Notes: a model not told the origin generated them from the sequence alone. Numbered from the stretch's first letter, positions 32,844 to 41,276 are shown. The stretch: 64,000 nucleotides of DNA from Nitrospirales bacterium (GCA_020027205.1 JAHRAQ010000003.1:62001-126000), one strand, 5' to 3'. Numbers and translations: made by a program.

Positions 32844-34571
32844 ATGCCCACGATTTCATTTTTGCGCAAAGACCTGGAACGGTTCCTCGGACGCGCCGCC
32901 GCGCCGGAGCAACTGGAGTCGTGGCTGCCGCTGGTCAAAGGGGAACTCAAGGATGTGAACGCCGCCACCGGCGAAATGCGGATCGAGTTGCAGGACAGCA
33001 ACCGGCCGGATTTGTGGAGCGTGGAAGGCATTGCGCGGCAGATTCGAATCAAGGCGGAGGGGGCGCCGCGCGCGTATCCGTTTGTTCAACGCAAAACCCG
33101 GCCCGCGCGACGGGTGGTGGTGGGCAACGGCATGGACAAGGTGCGCCCGTTCGTGGCGGCCTGCGCGGCCACGGGAATGCCCGTCACCGAAGAGGACCTG
33201 GCGCACCTCATTCAGACGCAGGAGAAACTCGCGGACGGATACGGGCATCGACGCCGAACCGTCTCGGTGGGGTTGTACCGCCTGCCACGGATTCAGTTCC
33301 CGGTCACCTATGAACTGGTGAAACCCACGGAAGCGCGTTTCACCCCGCTGGGGTTTTCCGAACCGATGACGCTGAAGGACATTCTGGCGGCGCATCCCAA
33401 AGGCATCGAATACGGGAGCATTCTGGCCGGCCAGCCGTTGCTGCCGCTGCTGCGGGACAAGGCCGGCGAGGTGTTGTCCCTGCCGCCCATTATTAACAGC
33501 GCGGACATCGGGCAGGTCGAGCCGGGAGATTCGGAACTCTTTGTCGAAGTGACCGGCACCGACGCGCACATGGTGCTACTGACGCTCAACATTTTTGCCG
33601 TGAACTTCGCCGACCGCGGCGCCGCCGTTGAGCCGGTCGAGATTCAGTATCCCTATGACACGCCGTGGGGCACGTCGGTCGCCACGCCCCGCGACATCAA
33701 TGACGCGCAGCGCGTGCCGCTCAAGTCGATTGAAGACGCGCTCGGCTTGGCGATGGACGCGGACATGGCGCGCGACGCCCTGCGGTCATACGGGTACGAC
33801 GTGACAACCGCGCGGGACGCGCTGACGGTACGGCTGCCGTGCTATCGCCACGACCTGATGCATCCGGTGGACGTGGCGGAAGACGTGGCGATCAGCCGGG
33901 GGTATGACTCGTTCACGCCGGTGATGCCGGCGCACTTCACCGTTGGCGCGTTATCGGAGATCGAGCGAATGTCCGACCACTTGCGCGATCACATGATCGG
34001 GCAGGGGTTTCAGGAAATGTGTTCCAATATTTTGATGTCCCGCGAAGAGTTGGTGGAGCGCATGAGACTGACCCCGGCGGACGGCGACCGGGTCGTGGAA
34101 GTGGACAACGTCATGTCGCAGAGTTTTTCGTGCCTGCGCTCATGGATCGTGCCGTCGCTGTTGCGCATCGAAGCCGCCTCGCCACGGGCGTTTTACCCGC
34201 ACCGCCTGTTTGAAATCGGCGAGGTCGAGCGGCCCGACGCCGGCACGGTCACGGGTTCACGCACACGAACACGGCTGGCAAGCCTCATCGCCCATCCCCA
34301 CGCCAACTTTTCCGAAACACACACCTGCCTCGACGTGCTGATGTTTTATCTCATGCGCGACTACGCGCTTGAACCCGTCGACCACAACTCCTTCATGGAA
34401 GGCCGCGCGGGGACGATTCTCTGCAACGGCCACCCCATCGGCCTCATCGGCGAACTGCATCCGGCGGTGCTGGAAAACTGGGGCATCTCGATGCCGGTGT
34501 CGGTGTTTGAGATTGAGGTGGATTCGTTGTGTGGGGAAGAGGGGGCGGGGTCATCTTCAACATCCGGCTGA
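32844..34571 (+). CDS. pheT: Phenylalanine--tRNA ligase beta subunit, archaeal/eukaryotic type
   Basis: Partner of PheS. At 575 aa it matches archaeal PheT (about 550) and lacks the N-terminal tRNA-binding EMAP-like domain and the C-terminal anticodon-binding domain of the roughly 800-aa bacterial form. It begins MPTISFLRKDLERFLG. LQDSNRPDLWSVEGIARQI marks the first domain, the editing (B3/4-like) region runs about 80-260 (MTLKDILAAHPKGIEYG), the B5-like domain about 280-360, and the catalytic-like core contains QSFSCLRSWIVPSLL and HRLFEIGEVE. The Asn/Asp editing-site region appears intact. Confidence 0.92.
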   Translation: MPTISFLRKDLERFLGRAAAPEQLESWLPLVKGELKDVNAATGEMRIELQDSNRPDLWSVEGIARQIRIKAEGAPRAYPFVQRKTRPARRVVVGNGMDKVRPFVAACAATGMPVTEEDLAHLIQTQEKLADGYGHRRRTVSVGLYRLPRIQFPVTYELVKPTEARFTPLGFSEPMTLKDILAAHPKGIEYGSILAGQPLLPLLRDKAGEVLSLPPIINSADIGQVEPGDSELFVEVTGTDAHMVLLTLNIFAVNFADRGAAVEPVEIQYPYDTPWGTSVATPRDINDAQRVPLKSIEDALGLAMDADMARDALRSYGYDVTTARDALTVRLPCYRHDLMHPVDVAEDVAISRGYDSFTPVMPAHFTVGALSEIERMSDHLRDHMIGQGFQEMCSNILMSREELVERMRLTPADGDRVVEVDNVMSQSFSCLRSWIVPSLLRIEAASPRAFYPHRLFEIGEVERPDAGTVTGSRTRTRLASLIAHPHANFSETHTCLDVLMFYLMRDYALEPVDHNSFMEGRAGTILCNGHPIGLIGELHPAVLENWGISMPVSVFEIEVDSLCGEEGAGSSSTSG

Positions 34572-34692
34572 CCAACCCCGGTATGTCAAGATACACCCGC
34601 TCTGTTCCAAACGCCTCACCAACGCCCTGCGTTTCACATCACCACTTCTTTAACGCGATGATCGTCCGGCACAGGCAAACGCGCGCTCCTTT

Positions 34693-34834
34693 CCGTCATT
34701 CCGCGTCGACGACGTACATTGACCGGAGAACCGTGGGCGCGCGGAATCCATCCGAAAGAGGTCAATGGCAGGATGGAGGAAAGAACGAAGAAACTGAAGG
34801 ATGGATTCCCGATTAAAAATGTCGGGAATGACGG
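34693..34834. repeat. Dispersed nested palindromic repeat, cluster 4
   Basis: A complete element: a forward unit with CCGTCATTCCGCG and CGCGGAATCCATCC, a spacer, then GGATGGATTCCCGATT...GTCGGGAATGACGG. A further partial GGGAATGACGG follows at 34848-34858. The gap 34572-34866 holds nothing else. Confidence 0.85.
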
Positions 34835-34866
34835 AAAGAGAGGATTGGGAATGACGGAAGGAAAAA

Positions 34867-35133
34867 CTATCCAATCAGGCGGTCGTATTGCGCGTGGGAA
34901 CCAATCCAAAACCACTGAATTCCGTCCGGTACGGAAACGCCCAGTGCGCGATAGCGCGGGCCGATACGGACGCTCCAGTAGTCTTCACGTACGCCGGAGA
35001 TTTTTTTGAGGCACAGCGAAGGGTGGGCGGGATTGCGTTTCAGCAACGCAAAGCGATGGCGCGCCGCGTTTTGGATTTCTATCGGCAAACCGTCCATGCA
35101 CCGCCAGAAACGCGACGCCGTGGTGTGCTTCAA
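34867..35133 (-). CDS. RelE/ParE-family toxin
   Basis: An 88-aa protein with the RelE/ParE pattern: MKHTTASRFWRCMDGLPIEI, ARHRFALLKRNPAHPSLCLK, then the core VREDYWSVRIGPRYRALGVS and the closing strand IQWFWIGSHAQYDRLI. The RIGPRYRALG segment is the usual substrate-facing strand of RelE-like mRNA interferases. It overlaps the upstream antitoxin-like gene by 4 nt. The final His-x-x-Tyr-Asp fits the HigB/RelE subset annotated as 'addiction module toxin'. The cellular target is not shown. Confidence 0.8.
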   Translation of the reverse strand: MKHTTASRFWRCMDGLPIEIQNAARHRFALLKRNPAHPSLCLKKISGVREDYWSVRIGPRYRALGVSVPDGIQWFWIGSHAQYDRLIG

Positions 35134-35330
35134 ATTTCCCCGGCGCTGCCGGCCTGATGTTCTTCGACGGCCTCTGCCGCGAAAGATTCCAACTTGCCCT
35201 GCGCCGCGTCCTCTTCAATCTGTCGGTCCCAGAGGCCGGCGTCATACTGCACAAACCACTCGCGCAGGCGCCGCAGGTCGGACGCGGGAAGTTCGCGGAT
35301 GTCTCGCTCGATTTTTTCCACGGTCGTCAT
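35130..35330 (-). CDS. Antitoxin partner of the RelE-type toxin
   Basis: A 66-aa acidic protein: MTTVEKIERDIRELPASDLR, then RLREWFVQYDAGLWDRQIE, a typical short helical antitoxin of RelE/ParE modules with the 'ExDxxAGKLExxAxEA' tail (here EEDAAQGKLESFAAEAVEE). I start it at the ATG at 35330, which has GAGCGCT upstream, rather than at the long ORF start at 35414. The toxin gene begins within its last codons. No HTH is visible, so it may not autoregulate. Confidence 0.78.
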   Translation of the reverse strand: MTTVEKIERDIRELPASDLRRLREWFVQYDAGLWDRQIEEDAAQGKLESFAAEAVEEHQAGSAGEI

Positions 35331-35380
35331 CGTAGCGCTCCTTTTGTTCCAGTCCGTCGACGCGAGCGAACGAGGGCAAC

Positions 35381-36484
35381 CTACCCGCCCGCCGTGAAGA
35401 ATGCAAATGCCCACTCGCCGTTCCTTTCTCTCTTGCCTTGCTTCGCCACACCGGCCTGCGACTGCAAGGCCAACGGCACCCGTTCCCAGGATTCCCCGCC
35501 GTCACGACTGCGGAACAGGCCGCCGCCGTTGGTGCCGGCGTAAAACGTGCGCGGGTTGTCGGGATGCGCGGCCAGCGTGCGGATGTTGAGGTGGCTCAAC
35601 CCGTCGTTGCGGGCGGCCCACGTCGCACCGCCGTCACGGGTTTCGAAGATGCCCCGGCTGGTGCCCATGTACAGATGCCGGCCGTCGCCGCGCTCGAACA
35701 CGAGGCTGCTCACGTAGAGCGGGCCGAGGGTCGCGGCCAGCGGCGTCCATGTCTCGCCCCGGTTGCGCGTGCGGAACAGGCCCTTCGTGCTCCCCGCGTA
35801 CACCGTGTCGGGATGGGCCGGGTCGATCAGCAGGGTGTTGATGCCCAGGGCCATGGACGCCATGGTGGCGTCGTCGGGCACCAGGCCATGATTGATTTTG
35901 GTCCAACTGTCCGCGCCGTCGGCGCTGCGGTAGACGCCGCCGCTGGTGCCGGCGTAGACCACGGCGGGACGAACGGGGTCCACGGCCAGCGTCACGATAA
36001 AATTAATCTCGGTCATGCCGCGCATGTGTTCATGCCAGGATTGTCCGCCGTCCGCGCTCTTGAACACCCCCACCGTCGTCGCTGCGTACAGGATTTGCGT
36101 GTCCGTCGGATGCACGACCACCTGATTCACGTTGGCGGAGATGGTGCCCTTGTGCAGGCCGGCGCTGCGGGGCAGCCAGCGCCGCCCGCCGTCGGGACTG
36201 TAATACACCCCGTCGGCAAACGTGCCGGCAAAGACGTTGGCGGGGAACCGCGGATCGATCACCACATTCATCACCCGCACGCGGCTCAAACCTTCGGACA
36301 GCCGCGTCCACGCCGCCCCGCCGTCGCGTGTTTTATACACGGCTTCTTCCGTGACGATGTAGACGATGCGCGGCTTGGCGGGATGCACGGCCACGTCCAC
36401 CACGCGGTCGCTGCGCGAACCGCACGCCACCGGCACGGCGAAGAGCAACGTCACGATGACGGCTCGCCGCGCGAGACCGCTCAC
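35381..36484 (-). CDS. BNR/sortilin-type beta-propeller lipoprotein
   Basis: About 367 aa. The N-terminus has a lipoprotein-type signal (LARRAVIVTLLFAVPVAC). The rest is a beta-propeller of seven Asp-box repeats: YKTRDGGAAWTRL, YYSPDGGRRWLPR, FKSADGGQSWHEH, YRSADGADSWTKI, FRTRNRGETWTPL, FETRDGGATWAAR and FRSRDGGESWERV. Such proteins resemble plant-type Ycf48/HCF136 assembly factors and 'WD40/YVTN' photosynthesis-like stability proteins, but no substrate is evident. I used GTG at 36484, which gives the classical signal; the ATG at 36529 is an alternative that overlaps the upstream gene's end. Confidence 0.8.
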   Translation of the reverse strand: MSGLARRAVIVTLLFAVPVACGSRSDRVVDVAVHPAKPRIVYIVTEEAVYKTRDGGAAWTRLSEGLSRVRVMNVVIDPRFPANVFAGTFADGVYYSPDGGRRWLPRSAGLHKGTISANVNQVVVHPTDTQILYAATTVGVFKSADGGQSWHEHMRGMTEINFIVTLAVDPVRPAVVYAGTSGGVYRSADGADSWTKINHGLVPDDATMASMALGINTLLIDPAHPDTVYAGSTKGLFRTRNRGETWTPLAATLGPLYVSSLVFERGDGRHLYMGTSRGIFETRDGGATWAARNDGLSHLNIRTLAAHPDNPRTFYAGTNGGGLFRSRDGGESWERVPLALQSQAGVAKQGKRERNGEWAFAFFTAGG

Positions 36485-36503
36485 GCGCCGGCCGGCGGCC
36501 GCG

Positions 36504-37772
36504 TCAACGACCGGACAACGGCTCCGCATACCCGACCAGTTCGACATAGCCCCTGCCGGTCACCGGCGCGCGCCGGTGGTGTCCTTCCACGTCGACCGCC
36601 CCTTCCCAATACGTCACCCGCGTGCCGTGTTCGGTGCGCAGTTCCTGATCGGCCAGGACCGGGGTGATCGACACCCGCAACTGCGCCGACGGCACGTTCA
36701 CGATCCATTGCGCCGGGTATCTCGCCCGGCTGACCGGACTCGTCCAATGCTTCACCGCGCGCACGACGACGTCGTCCCGCGTCAGATGCCTGGTCGAGGC
36801 ATCGGGAAAGATGAGCGTGCCGCTCGACGCGGGGTCGTGCGACCCGTCGCGGCGGCGCAGGAGATACAGCATCAATTCCATCTTCGAATCAAACTGCACG
36901 CTCACCCAATCCCACCCGACCTGATCGTCGCCCAGTTCGCCGGAGCCGAATTCGTGATCCATCCAACTCGTCCCCGTCACGTCGAACCGTTCACCGCGCG
37001 CCCGCACCGTGCCGCGCGTCGCCAGGCGCGTGAGCGAATAATAATGCGACGCCTGCCCGGGGGCGGCGCCTTTGCGGCTGATCCCATCCCGTCCGTGAAT
37101 CACGGGCGGTTTGCGCAGGTCGAGCGTGAGATCCACGCCGACCCCGGCCTCACCGGCGCGCGCGGTGAGATACAGCCGTTGATGATCCTCCGTCGCGGGT
37201 TCCAGCCTCCACCGGTCGATCCAGACGTTTATTCGACCGGCATCGGCCCCGGCTTTCCCAAACGCGGCGCGGCTGACTTTTTCGAAAAATTGAAACGCGC
37301 CCGCCTCCACGTCGGTGAGGGCGAAATGCGCGGCATACACCTGTCGCAACGCCCACGAGGACGGATGCCGGGTGACGCGCGGGTCATCGATGGTCTTGCG
37401 GAAAAACGTGAGTTCGTAGCCGAACCGGCGCGCCGAGCGGTCGGACAGGTGGCCGGTGACGTACCACCACTCCAGCCCATACCGCTCATGGGCGCCGTGA
37501 TCACGCGGAAAGGCATAGACGTATCCGGGGAGGGCCGGTAGCAAGGACGATGCGGTGGTGGTGGCATCGGTGGCGACGGTGGCGACAGTGGTGGTGGTGG
37601 CGACCGGCACGGTCGATGCCGGCGGTGTGTCGGCGGTGGTGGTGGCGTCGACCATCGATACGGGCGGCGGCATCAACACAGGCGGTGACGGCGGCGGCGC
37701 GGCCCACGCCGGCCCGGCGCACGCGATCACGACACCGCACCACCACATCGCCGCACGCCGTCGTTGAGTCAT
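36504..37772 (-). CDS. AttH/CrtC-like lipocalin-fold protein with signal peptide
   Basis: About 422 aa. A signal peptide (WWCGVVIACAGPAWA) is followed by a Pro/Thr/Val-rich linker with repeated TTTVATVATDATTT-type text. The rest matches the AttH/carotenoid 1,2-hydratase family: ERYGLEWWYVTGHL at the start, FGYELTFFRKTID, YAAHFALTDVEAGAFQFFEK, WMDHEFGSGELGDDQVGWDW, and LYLLRRRDGSHDPASSGTLI. Members include predicted hydrolases and CrtC; exact activity is unknown. I chose the ATG at 37772. It is probably co-transcribed with the propeller gene that follows. Confidence 0.82.
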   Translation of the reverse strand: MTQRRRAAMWWCGVVIACAGPAWAAPPPSPPVLMPPPVSMVDATTTADTPPASTVPVATTTTVATVATDATTTASSLLPALPGYVYAFPRDHGAHERYGLEWWYVTGHLSDRSARRFGYELTFFRKTIDDPRVTRHPSSWALRQVYAAHFALTDVEAGAFQFFEKVSRAAFGKAGADAGRINVWIDRWRLEPATEDHQRLYLTARAGEAGVGVDLTLDLRKPPVIHGRDGISRKGAAPGQASHYYSLTRLATRGTVRARGERFDVTGTSWMDHEFGSGELGDDQVGWDWVSVQFDSKMELMLYLLRRRDGSHDPASSGTLIFPDASTRHLTRDDVVVRAVKHWTSPVSRARYPAQWIVNVPSAQLRVSITPVLADQELRTEHGTRVTYWEGAVDVEGHHRRAPVTGRGYVELVGYAEPLSGR

Positions 37773-37860
37773 GCCGCACCACACGGCCACGGCTTATATC
37801 ATGCCGCCACGCGGCGCGCAATCGACTTTCTTGTCCGTCAAACAGAAGGACGGAAAAAGA

Positions 37861-38145
37861 AGGATGGATTCCCGATTAAAAACGTCGGGAATGACGGAAG
37901 GAAGGGGACGGGGGCACTGCTCGTCGCAGTGCTTTTCGTGCGCGGCCGGAATGTCGGGAATGACAGAAAGAGGGCGCGCGGGAATGCCGGCCCCCCTCCG
38001 TCATTCCCGACATCGTTAGTCGGGAATCCATCCTGCTTTTTTCTTTTCTTCATCCCGTCTTGAATTAGGACAACGGAAAAACAGAAGGATGGATTCCCGA
38101 CAACTAACGTCGGGAATGACGGAGAGAGGTCGGGAATGACGGAGA
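37861..38145. repeat. Dispersed nested palindromic repeat, cluster 5
   Basis: It fills much of the 550-bp gap upstream of the LON-domain gene. Reverse unit 37861-37897, forward unit 37998-38033 and reverse unit 38086-38122, plus partial GGGAATGACGGAG pieces to 38145. No gene is seen in the gap. Confidence 0.85.
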
Positions 38146-38160
38146 GGAAACCGCCGCGCC

Positions 38161-38267
38161 GGAGTGTTCGTTCCAGGCAAGGCGGGCGACGAGGGGGTGA
38201 GGGAGGCGCACGTCGGTGCGTTGACCGAACACACGAGAAGCCCAACGCCGCATGGGACGAACACTCC
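38161..38267. repeat. Inverted-repeat element with GGAGTGTTCGT/ACGAACACTCC ends
   Basis: Perfect 11-bp inverted ends (38161-38171 and 38257-38267) flank a G-rich interior. The element is unlike the common repeat in this window and ends 55 bp before the LON-domain gene. It could be a MITE-like element or a regulatory stem. Confidence 0.6.
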
Positions 38268-38321
38268 AAGCGGCAACGCGGACTCGTTGACAGGGCGTTT
38301 CGGCGTTGGCTATCGTAGGGC

Positions 38322-38987
38322 ATGATTGAATCGCGTCACACCGCCGCCGAACCTGTTTCGATTCCCGACGTGATTCCGATTTTTCCGCTGCCCAACGTCG
38401 TGTTTTTTCCCGACACGTATTTGCCGCTGCATATTTTCGAGCCCCGCTACCGGGACATGATCGCCGACGTTGGAACGACGGACGCCTGCATCGGCATGGC
38501 GCTCCTGAAGGACGGAGGGGAACTCGAGTCCGACGGCCATCCCGCCGTCTGCGCGCCGGGCTGCGTGGGACGCATTCACACGATCACCCCGCTTCCGGAC
38601 GGCCGCGCCAATCTCATCCTGCACGGGCTGGCCCGGTACATCATCGAAGAAGACGTGTGTGACGCGAGTTACCGCAAGGCCAGAATCACCGTGCCGTCCC
38701 GCGACCCGTTTCGCGCGCTCGACGACGACGCCCTGCGCGCGACGCTGACGGCGCTGGCGGTGCGGTATCTCCGGGCGCGGCGCGCCCGCGATCTCTGCGC
38801 GCTCGTCACCGGCGCCTCGCTCTCGGACGCCGTCCTCGTGAACAGCCTGTCGTCGTGCCTCGACTTGACGACACTGGAAAAACAATTCCTGCTCGAATCG
38901 GACAACCTCCGCCGACAGGCCCGCCGCCTGATTGACCTGTTGCGATTCAAACTCGCCGGCGCCACGCCGTCGTCGGAAGGAACGTGA
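38322..38987 (+). CDS. LON substrate-binding-domain protein (peptidase S16-like N-domain)
   Basis: A 221-aa protein consisting of a single LON N-terminal domain: VIPIFPLPNVVFFPDTYLPL, HIFEPRYRDMIADVG, IGMALLKDG and GCVGRIHTITPLPDGRANLI. The protease domains of Lon are absent. Free-standing LON-domain proteins of this size are common; they are thought to bind protein substrates or act in proteostasis. The following ABC ATPase gene begins at its stop codon, so it heads that operon. It lies after the repeat region. Confidence 0.85.
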   Translation: MIESRHTAAEPVSIPDVIPIFPLPNVVFFPDTYLPLHIFEPRYRDMIADVGTTDACIGMALLKDGGELESDGHPAVCAPGCVGRIHTITPLPDGRANLILHGLARYIIEEDVCDASYRKARITVPSRDPFRALDDDALRATLTALAVRYLRARRARDLCALVTGASLSDAVLVNSLSSCLDLTTLEKQFLLESDNLRRQARRLIDLLRFKLAGATPSSEGT

Positions 38988-39964
38988 TGTCTCCCGACGC
39001 CGCGATCGACGTGTCGAATCTGGGGAAATCCTACGGCTCGGTGACGGCCATTCGCGGCGTGTCGTTCACCGTGCGGCCCGGTGAAATTTTCGGGCTGCTC
39101 GGCCCCAACGGCGCCGGGAAAAGCACAACGCTGCGCATTTTGATCACCGTCCTGCCGCCGTCGTCGGGCACGGCCACCGTGCTGGGCCACAACGTGACGA
39201 CGGAGGCGGACACCGTCCGGCGCCTCATCGGCTACGTGCCGCAGGAACGCGCCATCGACCGCTTTCTGACCGGGCGCGAACATCTCGAACTTCTGGGGAA
39301 CCTCTACCATCTGCCCCGGCGGGAGTTGCGGTCGAGAATTGACGAACTGCTGCAACTCGTGGACCTGGGCGCCCAGGCGGACCGCGTGGCCAAAACTTAT
39401 TCCGGAGGCATGAAGCGCAAACTGGATATTGCCTGCGGGCTGCTGCCCAATCCCCGCATCGTGTTTCTGGACGAACCGACGCTGGGGCTGGACGTGCACA
39501 GCCGCCTGCGCATCTGGGAGCACATCCGTCAACTCCGCGAGCGGGGCATCACCATCGTCATGACGACGAATTATCTGGACGAAGCCGACCGACTGTGCGA
39601 CCGTCTCGCCATTCTTGACGGCGGGGTCGTTCGCGCCATCGGGTCGCCCATGGAGTTGAAAGCCGGCGTGGGCGGCGACAGTGTGTCCCTGACGATCGGG
39701 GACCGCGACGCCGACGTCCTTCATCGACTGCGCGACGGCGTCATGGCGCTGCCCTTTGTGCGTGACGCGCGCCCGACGTCGACGGGGCTGGACATTCGCG
39801 CGGAGTCGCCGGAAAAATCCCTGCCCGCCGTACTGGACGTCGCCCACCGTCTCAACTGCCGCGTGGAAGGCATCGAGTACCACCGCCCCCGGCTCGACGA
39901 CGTCTTCGTCGCCCACACCGGCCATGCGATTAAGGGGGAGTATCCCGACGACGGGGAGGCGTGA
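38987..39964 (+). CDS. ABC-2-type exporter ATPase (DrrA-like)
   Basis: A 325-aa ATPase driving export through the permease at 40489. Walker A is GLLGPNGAGKSTTLRIL, the Q-loop is IGYVPQERAID, the signature is TYSGGMKRKLDIACG, Walker B is IVFLDEPTLGLD and the H-loop region ends in VMTTNYLDEAD. The C-terminal 90-residue extension is typical of the DrrA/NodI subfamily. The ATG overlaps the LON gene stop by one base (TGATG); a GTG one codon upstream at 38984 is also possible. It is followed by a small membrane protein gene overlapping its stop. Confidence 0.94.
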   Translation: MSPDAAIDVSNLGKSYGSVTAIRGVSFTVRPGEIFGLLGPNGAGKSTTLRILITVLPPSSGTATVLGHNVTTEADTVRRLIGYVPQERAIDRFLTGREHLELLGNLYHLPRRELRSRIDELLQLVDLGAQADRVAKTYSGGMKRKLDIACGLLPNPRIVFLDEPTLGLDVHSRLRIWEHIRQLRERGITIVMTTNYLDEADRLCDRLAILDGGVVRAIGSPMELKAGVGGDSVSLTIGDRDADVLHRLRDGVMALPFVRDARPTSTGLDIRAESPEKSLPAVLDVAHRLNCRVEGIEYHRPRLDDVFVAHTGHAIKGEYPDDGEA

Positions 39965-40077
39965 TGGAAGCCTTGGTACTCTTCACCACTATGTCAGTGG
40001 TCGGGTTGATTTTTCTCATCGTCCTCCTGTGGCAGGAACATCAACAGAAGAAACAGCGGCGCGATAAAACATCGTGA
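39964..40077 (+). CDS. Small single-span membrane protein, copy 1 (37 aa)
   Basis: The ORF begins in the ATPase stop (TGATG) with GGGAGG upstream. The 37-aa product has one transmembrane helix (FTTMSVVGLIFLIVLLW) and a basic Gln-rich tail (QEHQQKKQRRDK). It is paralogous to the 47-aa protein at 40349: about 20 of 36 residues are identical. Its small size and operon position suggest an accessory subunit of the exporter. Coding is supported by the paralogue and by the ribosome site. Confidence 0.75.
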   Translation: MEALVLFTTMSVVGLIFLIVLLWQEHQQKKQRRDKTS

Positions 40078-40087
40078 GCAGGCGACC

Positions 40088-40171
40088 ATGACCCTTCACC
40101 ACTACCGACAGGAAGTGCTGGCGCTGACCATGTGGCGCCATTGTATAATCAAACGTGCATTACGGTTGTAA
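40088..40171 (+). pseudogene. Truncated duplicate of the ABC permease start
   Basis: ATG at 40088 opens a frame whose first 15 codons match the permease at 40489 (40 of 45 bases identical, one residue changed: MTLHHYRQEVLALTM versus MTLSHYRQEVLALTM). Homology ends sharply after the 15th codon, and the frame stops at 40169. It marks the end of the duplicated block that begins with the small membrane protein. Confidence 0.8.
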
Positions 40172-40172
40172 T

Positions 40173-40349
40173 ATGAGACAGAAAGTCGGCGAGTATCTGT
40201 TGGACATTTCGAAACTGGTCTTTGCGGGCATGGCGTTGAGCGCTATCATGGAGATGGACGGCATTTCCAACGCAGCGGTGGTGGCTGTCGGCGCAAGCGC
40301 GACAATCGGGACCGCCATAATCGGGTTTGCCCTGATAAGGAGGTCATAA
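40173..40349 (+). CDS. Small membrane protein of the DUF6722 type (58 aa)
   Basis: A 58-aa protein beginning MRQKVGEYLLDISKLVFAG, with two hydrophobic segments (ISKLVFAGMALSAIMEM; VVAVGASATIGTAIIGFALI). The opening pattern 'LGxYLLDISKLVFAGxxLS' is that of DUF6722, a small membrane family of unknown function (recalled). It was evidently placed between the two copies of the duplicated block. TATAAT lies at 40144, but I see no -35 box. The stop codon TAA overlaps the next ATG, and AGGAGG within its end serves the next gene. Confidence 0.7.
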   Translation: MRQKVGEYLLDISKLVFAGMALSAIMEMDGISNAAVVAVGASATIGTAIIGFALIRRS

Positions 40350-40492
40350 TGGAAGCCTTTGTCCTTTTCTCAACGCTGACGGTGGTCAGCCTGATAGCCT
40401 TGGTCGGTCTCTTGTGGTACGATCATCGGCAGGCGAAGCGGCAACGGGATAAAAAAGAGGGGTTGACGTCTCACCTTCCCAATAACCCATGA
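40349..40492 (+). CDS. Small single-span membrane protein, copy 2 (47 aa)
   Basis: A perfect AGGAGG lies 5 nt before the ATG. The product (MEAFVLFSTLTVVSLIALVG, then LLWYDHRQAKRQRDKK) has one membrane helix and a basic tail, and is paralogous to the 37-aa protein at 39964, with 10 extra C-terminal residues. Its stop overlaps the permease start (ATGA), so it is translated together with it. Confidence 0.8.
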   Translation: MEAFVLFSTLTVVSLIALVGLLWYDHRQAKRQRDKKEGLTSHLPNNP

Positions 40493-41274
40493 CTCTCTCC
40501 CATTACCGACAGGAAGTGCTGGCGCTGACCATGCGGTGGGTGCGCCGGTTGAGCCGGGAAAAGTTCAGCATGGTGTTCACGCTGGTCCAGCCCATGCTGT
40601 TCTGGCTGATTTTTTTCGGCAGCCTCTTTCAGCGCGCCGCCGATATCCAACTCCTTCAGGTCCCGAACTACATGAGTTTTCTGGCGGGCGGCGTCGTCGT
40701 CATGACCGTGCTCAACAACGGACTGGCCGGCGGGGTGGACCTGTTGTTCGACAAGGAAAACGGATTTCTGGAACGCATGATCTCCACGCCCATTCACCGC
40801 ACCTCTGTCATTGTCAGCCGCTACCTCTTTGTCATGACCATTACCGGGATGCAGATTCTGATCATCCTCGGCATCGCGTTCGCCTTCGGCGTGCGGCTGG
40901 CCACGGGGCTGCCGGGCCTGGCCATGATTCTGGCGCTGGGCATGCTCTTCGGCATCGGGCTGACCGCCGTGTCGATGGCCCTCGCGTTTTCCGTCAAAAG
41001 CCACGGCGATTTTTTTTCCATGCTGGGCTTTCTGTCCCTGCCCATGATTTTTTTAAGTTCGGCGCTCGTGCCCCTGTCGGCCATGCCGGGATGGATGCAG
41101 GCGCTGGCCATGGTGAATCCGATGACGTGGGTCATCAACGCCGTGCGCCCGCTCATGCTCACGGGATGGGAAGCCGCCGCGCCTCACGTCGCCCTGGCGC
41201 TGGTCATCCTCGCGTTGTTTGACGCGGTGTGCCTGTACGGCGGCGCCAGGGCCTTCCGGCGAGCCATTGGATAG
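40489..41274 (+). CDS. ABC-2-type exporter permease (DrrB-like)
   Basis: A 261-aa integral membrane protein of the ABC-2 family, partner of the ATPase at 38987. It has about six membrane helices (FSMVFTLVQPMLFWLIFFGS, GGVVVMTVLNNGLAGGVDLL, VMTITGMQILIILGIAFAFG, GLAMILALGMLFGIGLTAVS, FFSMLGFLSLPMIFLSSALV, LALVILALFDAVCLYGGARA) and the family motif around FLERMISTPIHRTSVI. The substrate (drug, lipid or polysaccharide) cannot be deduced. A 45-nt duplicate of its 5' end lies at 40088. Confidence 0.93.
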   Translation: MTLSHYRQEVLALTMRWVRRLSREKFSMVFTLVQPMLFWLIFFGSLFQRAADIQLLQVPNYMSFLAGGVVVMTVLNNGLAGGVDLLFDKENGFLERMISTPIHRTSVIVSRYLFVMTITGMQILIILGIAFAFGVRLATGLPGLAMILALGMLFGIGLTAVSMALAFSVKSHGDFFSMLGFLSLPMIFLSSALVPLSAMPGWMQALAMVNPMTWVINAVRPLMLTGWEAAAPHVALALVILALFDAVCLYGGARAFRRAIG

Positions 41275-41276
41275 TC

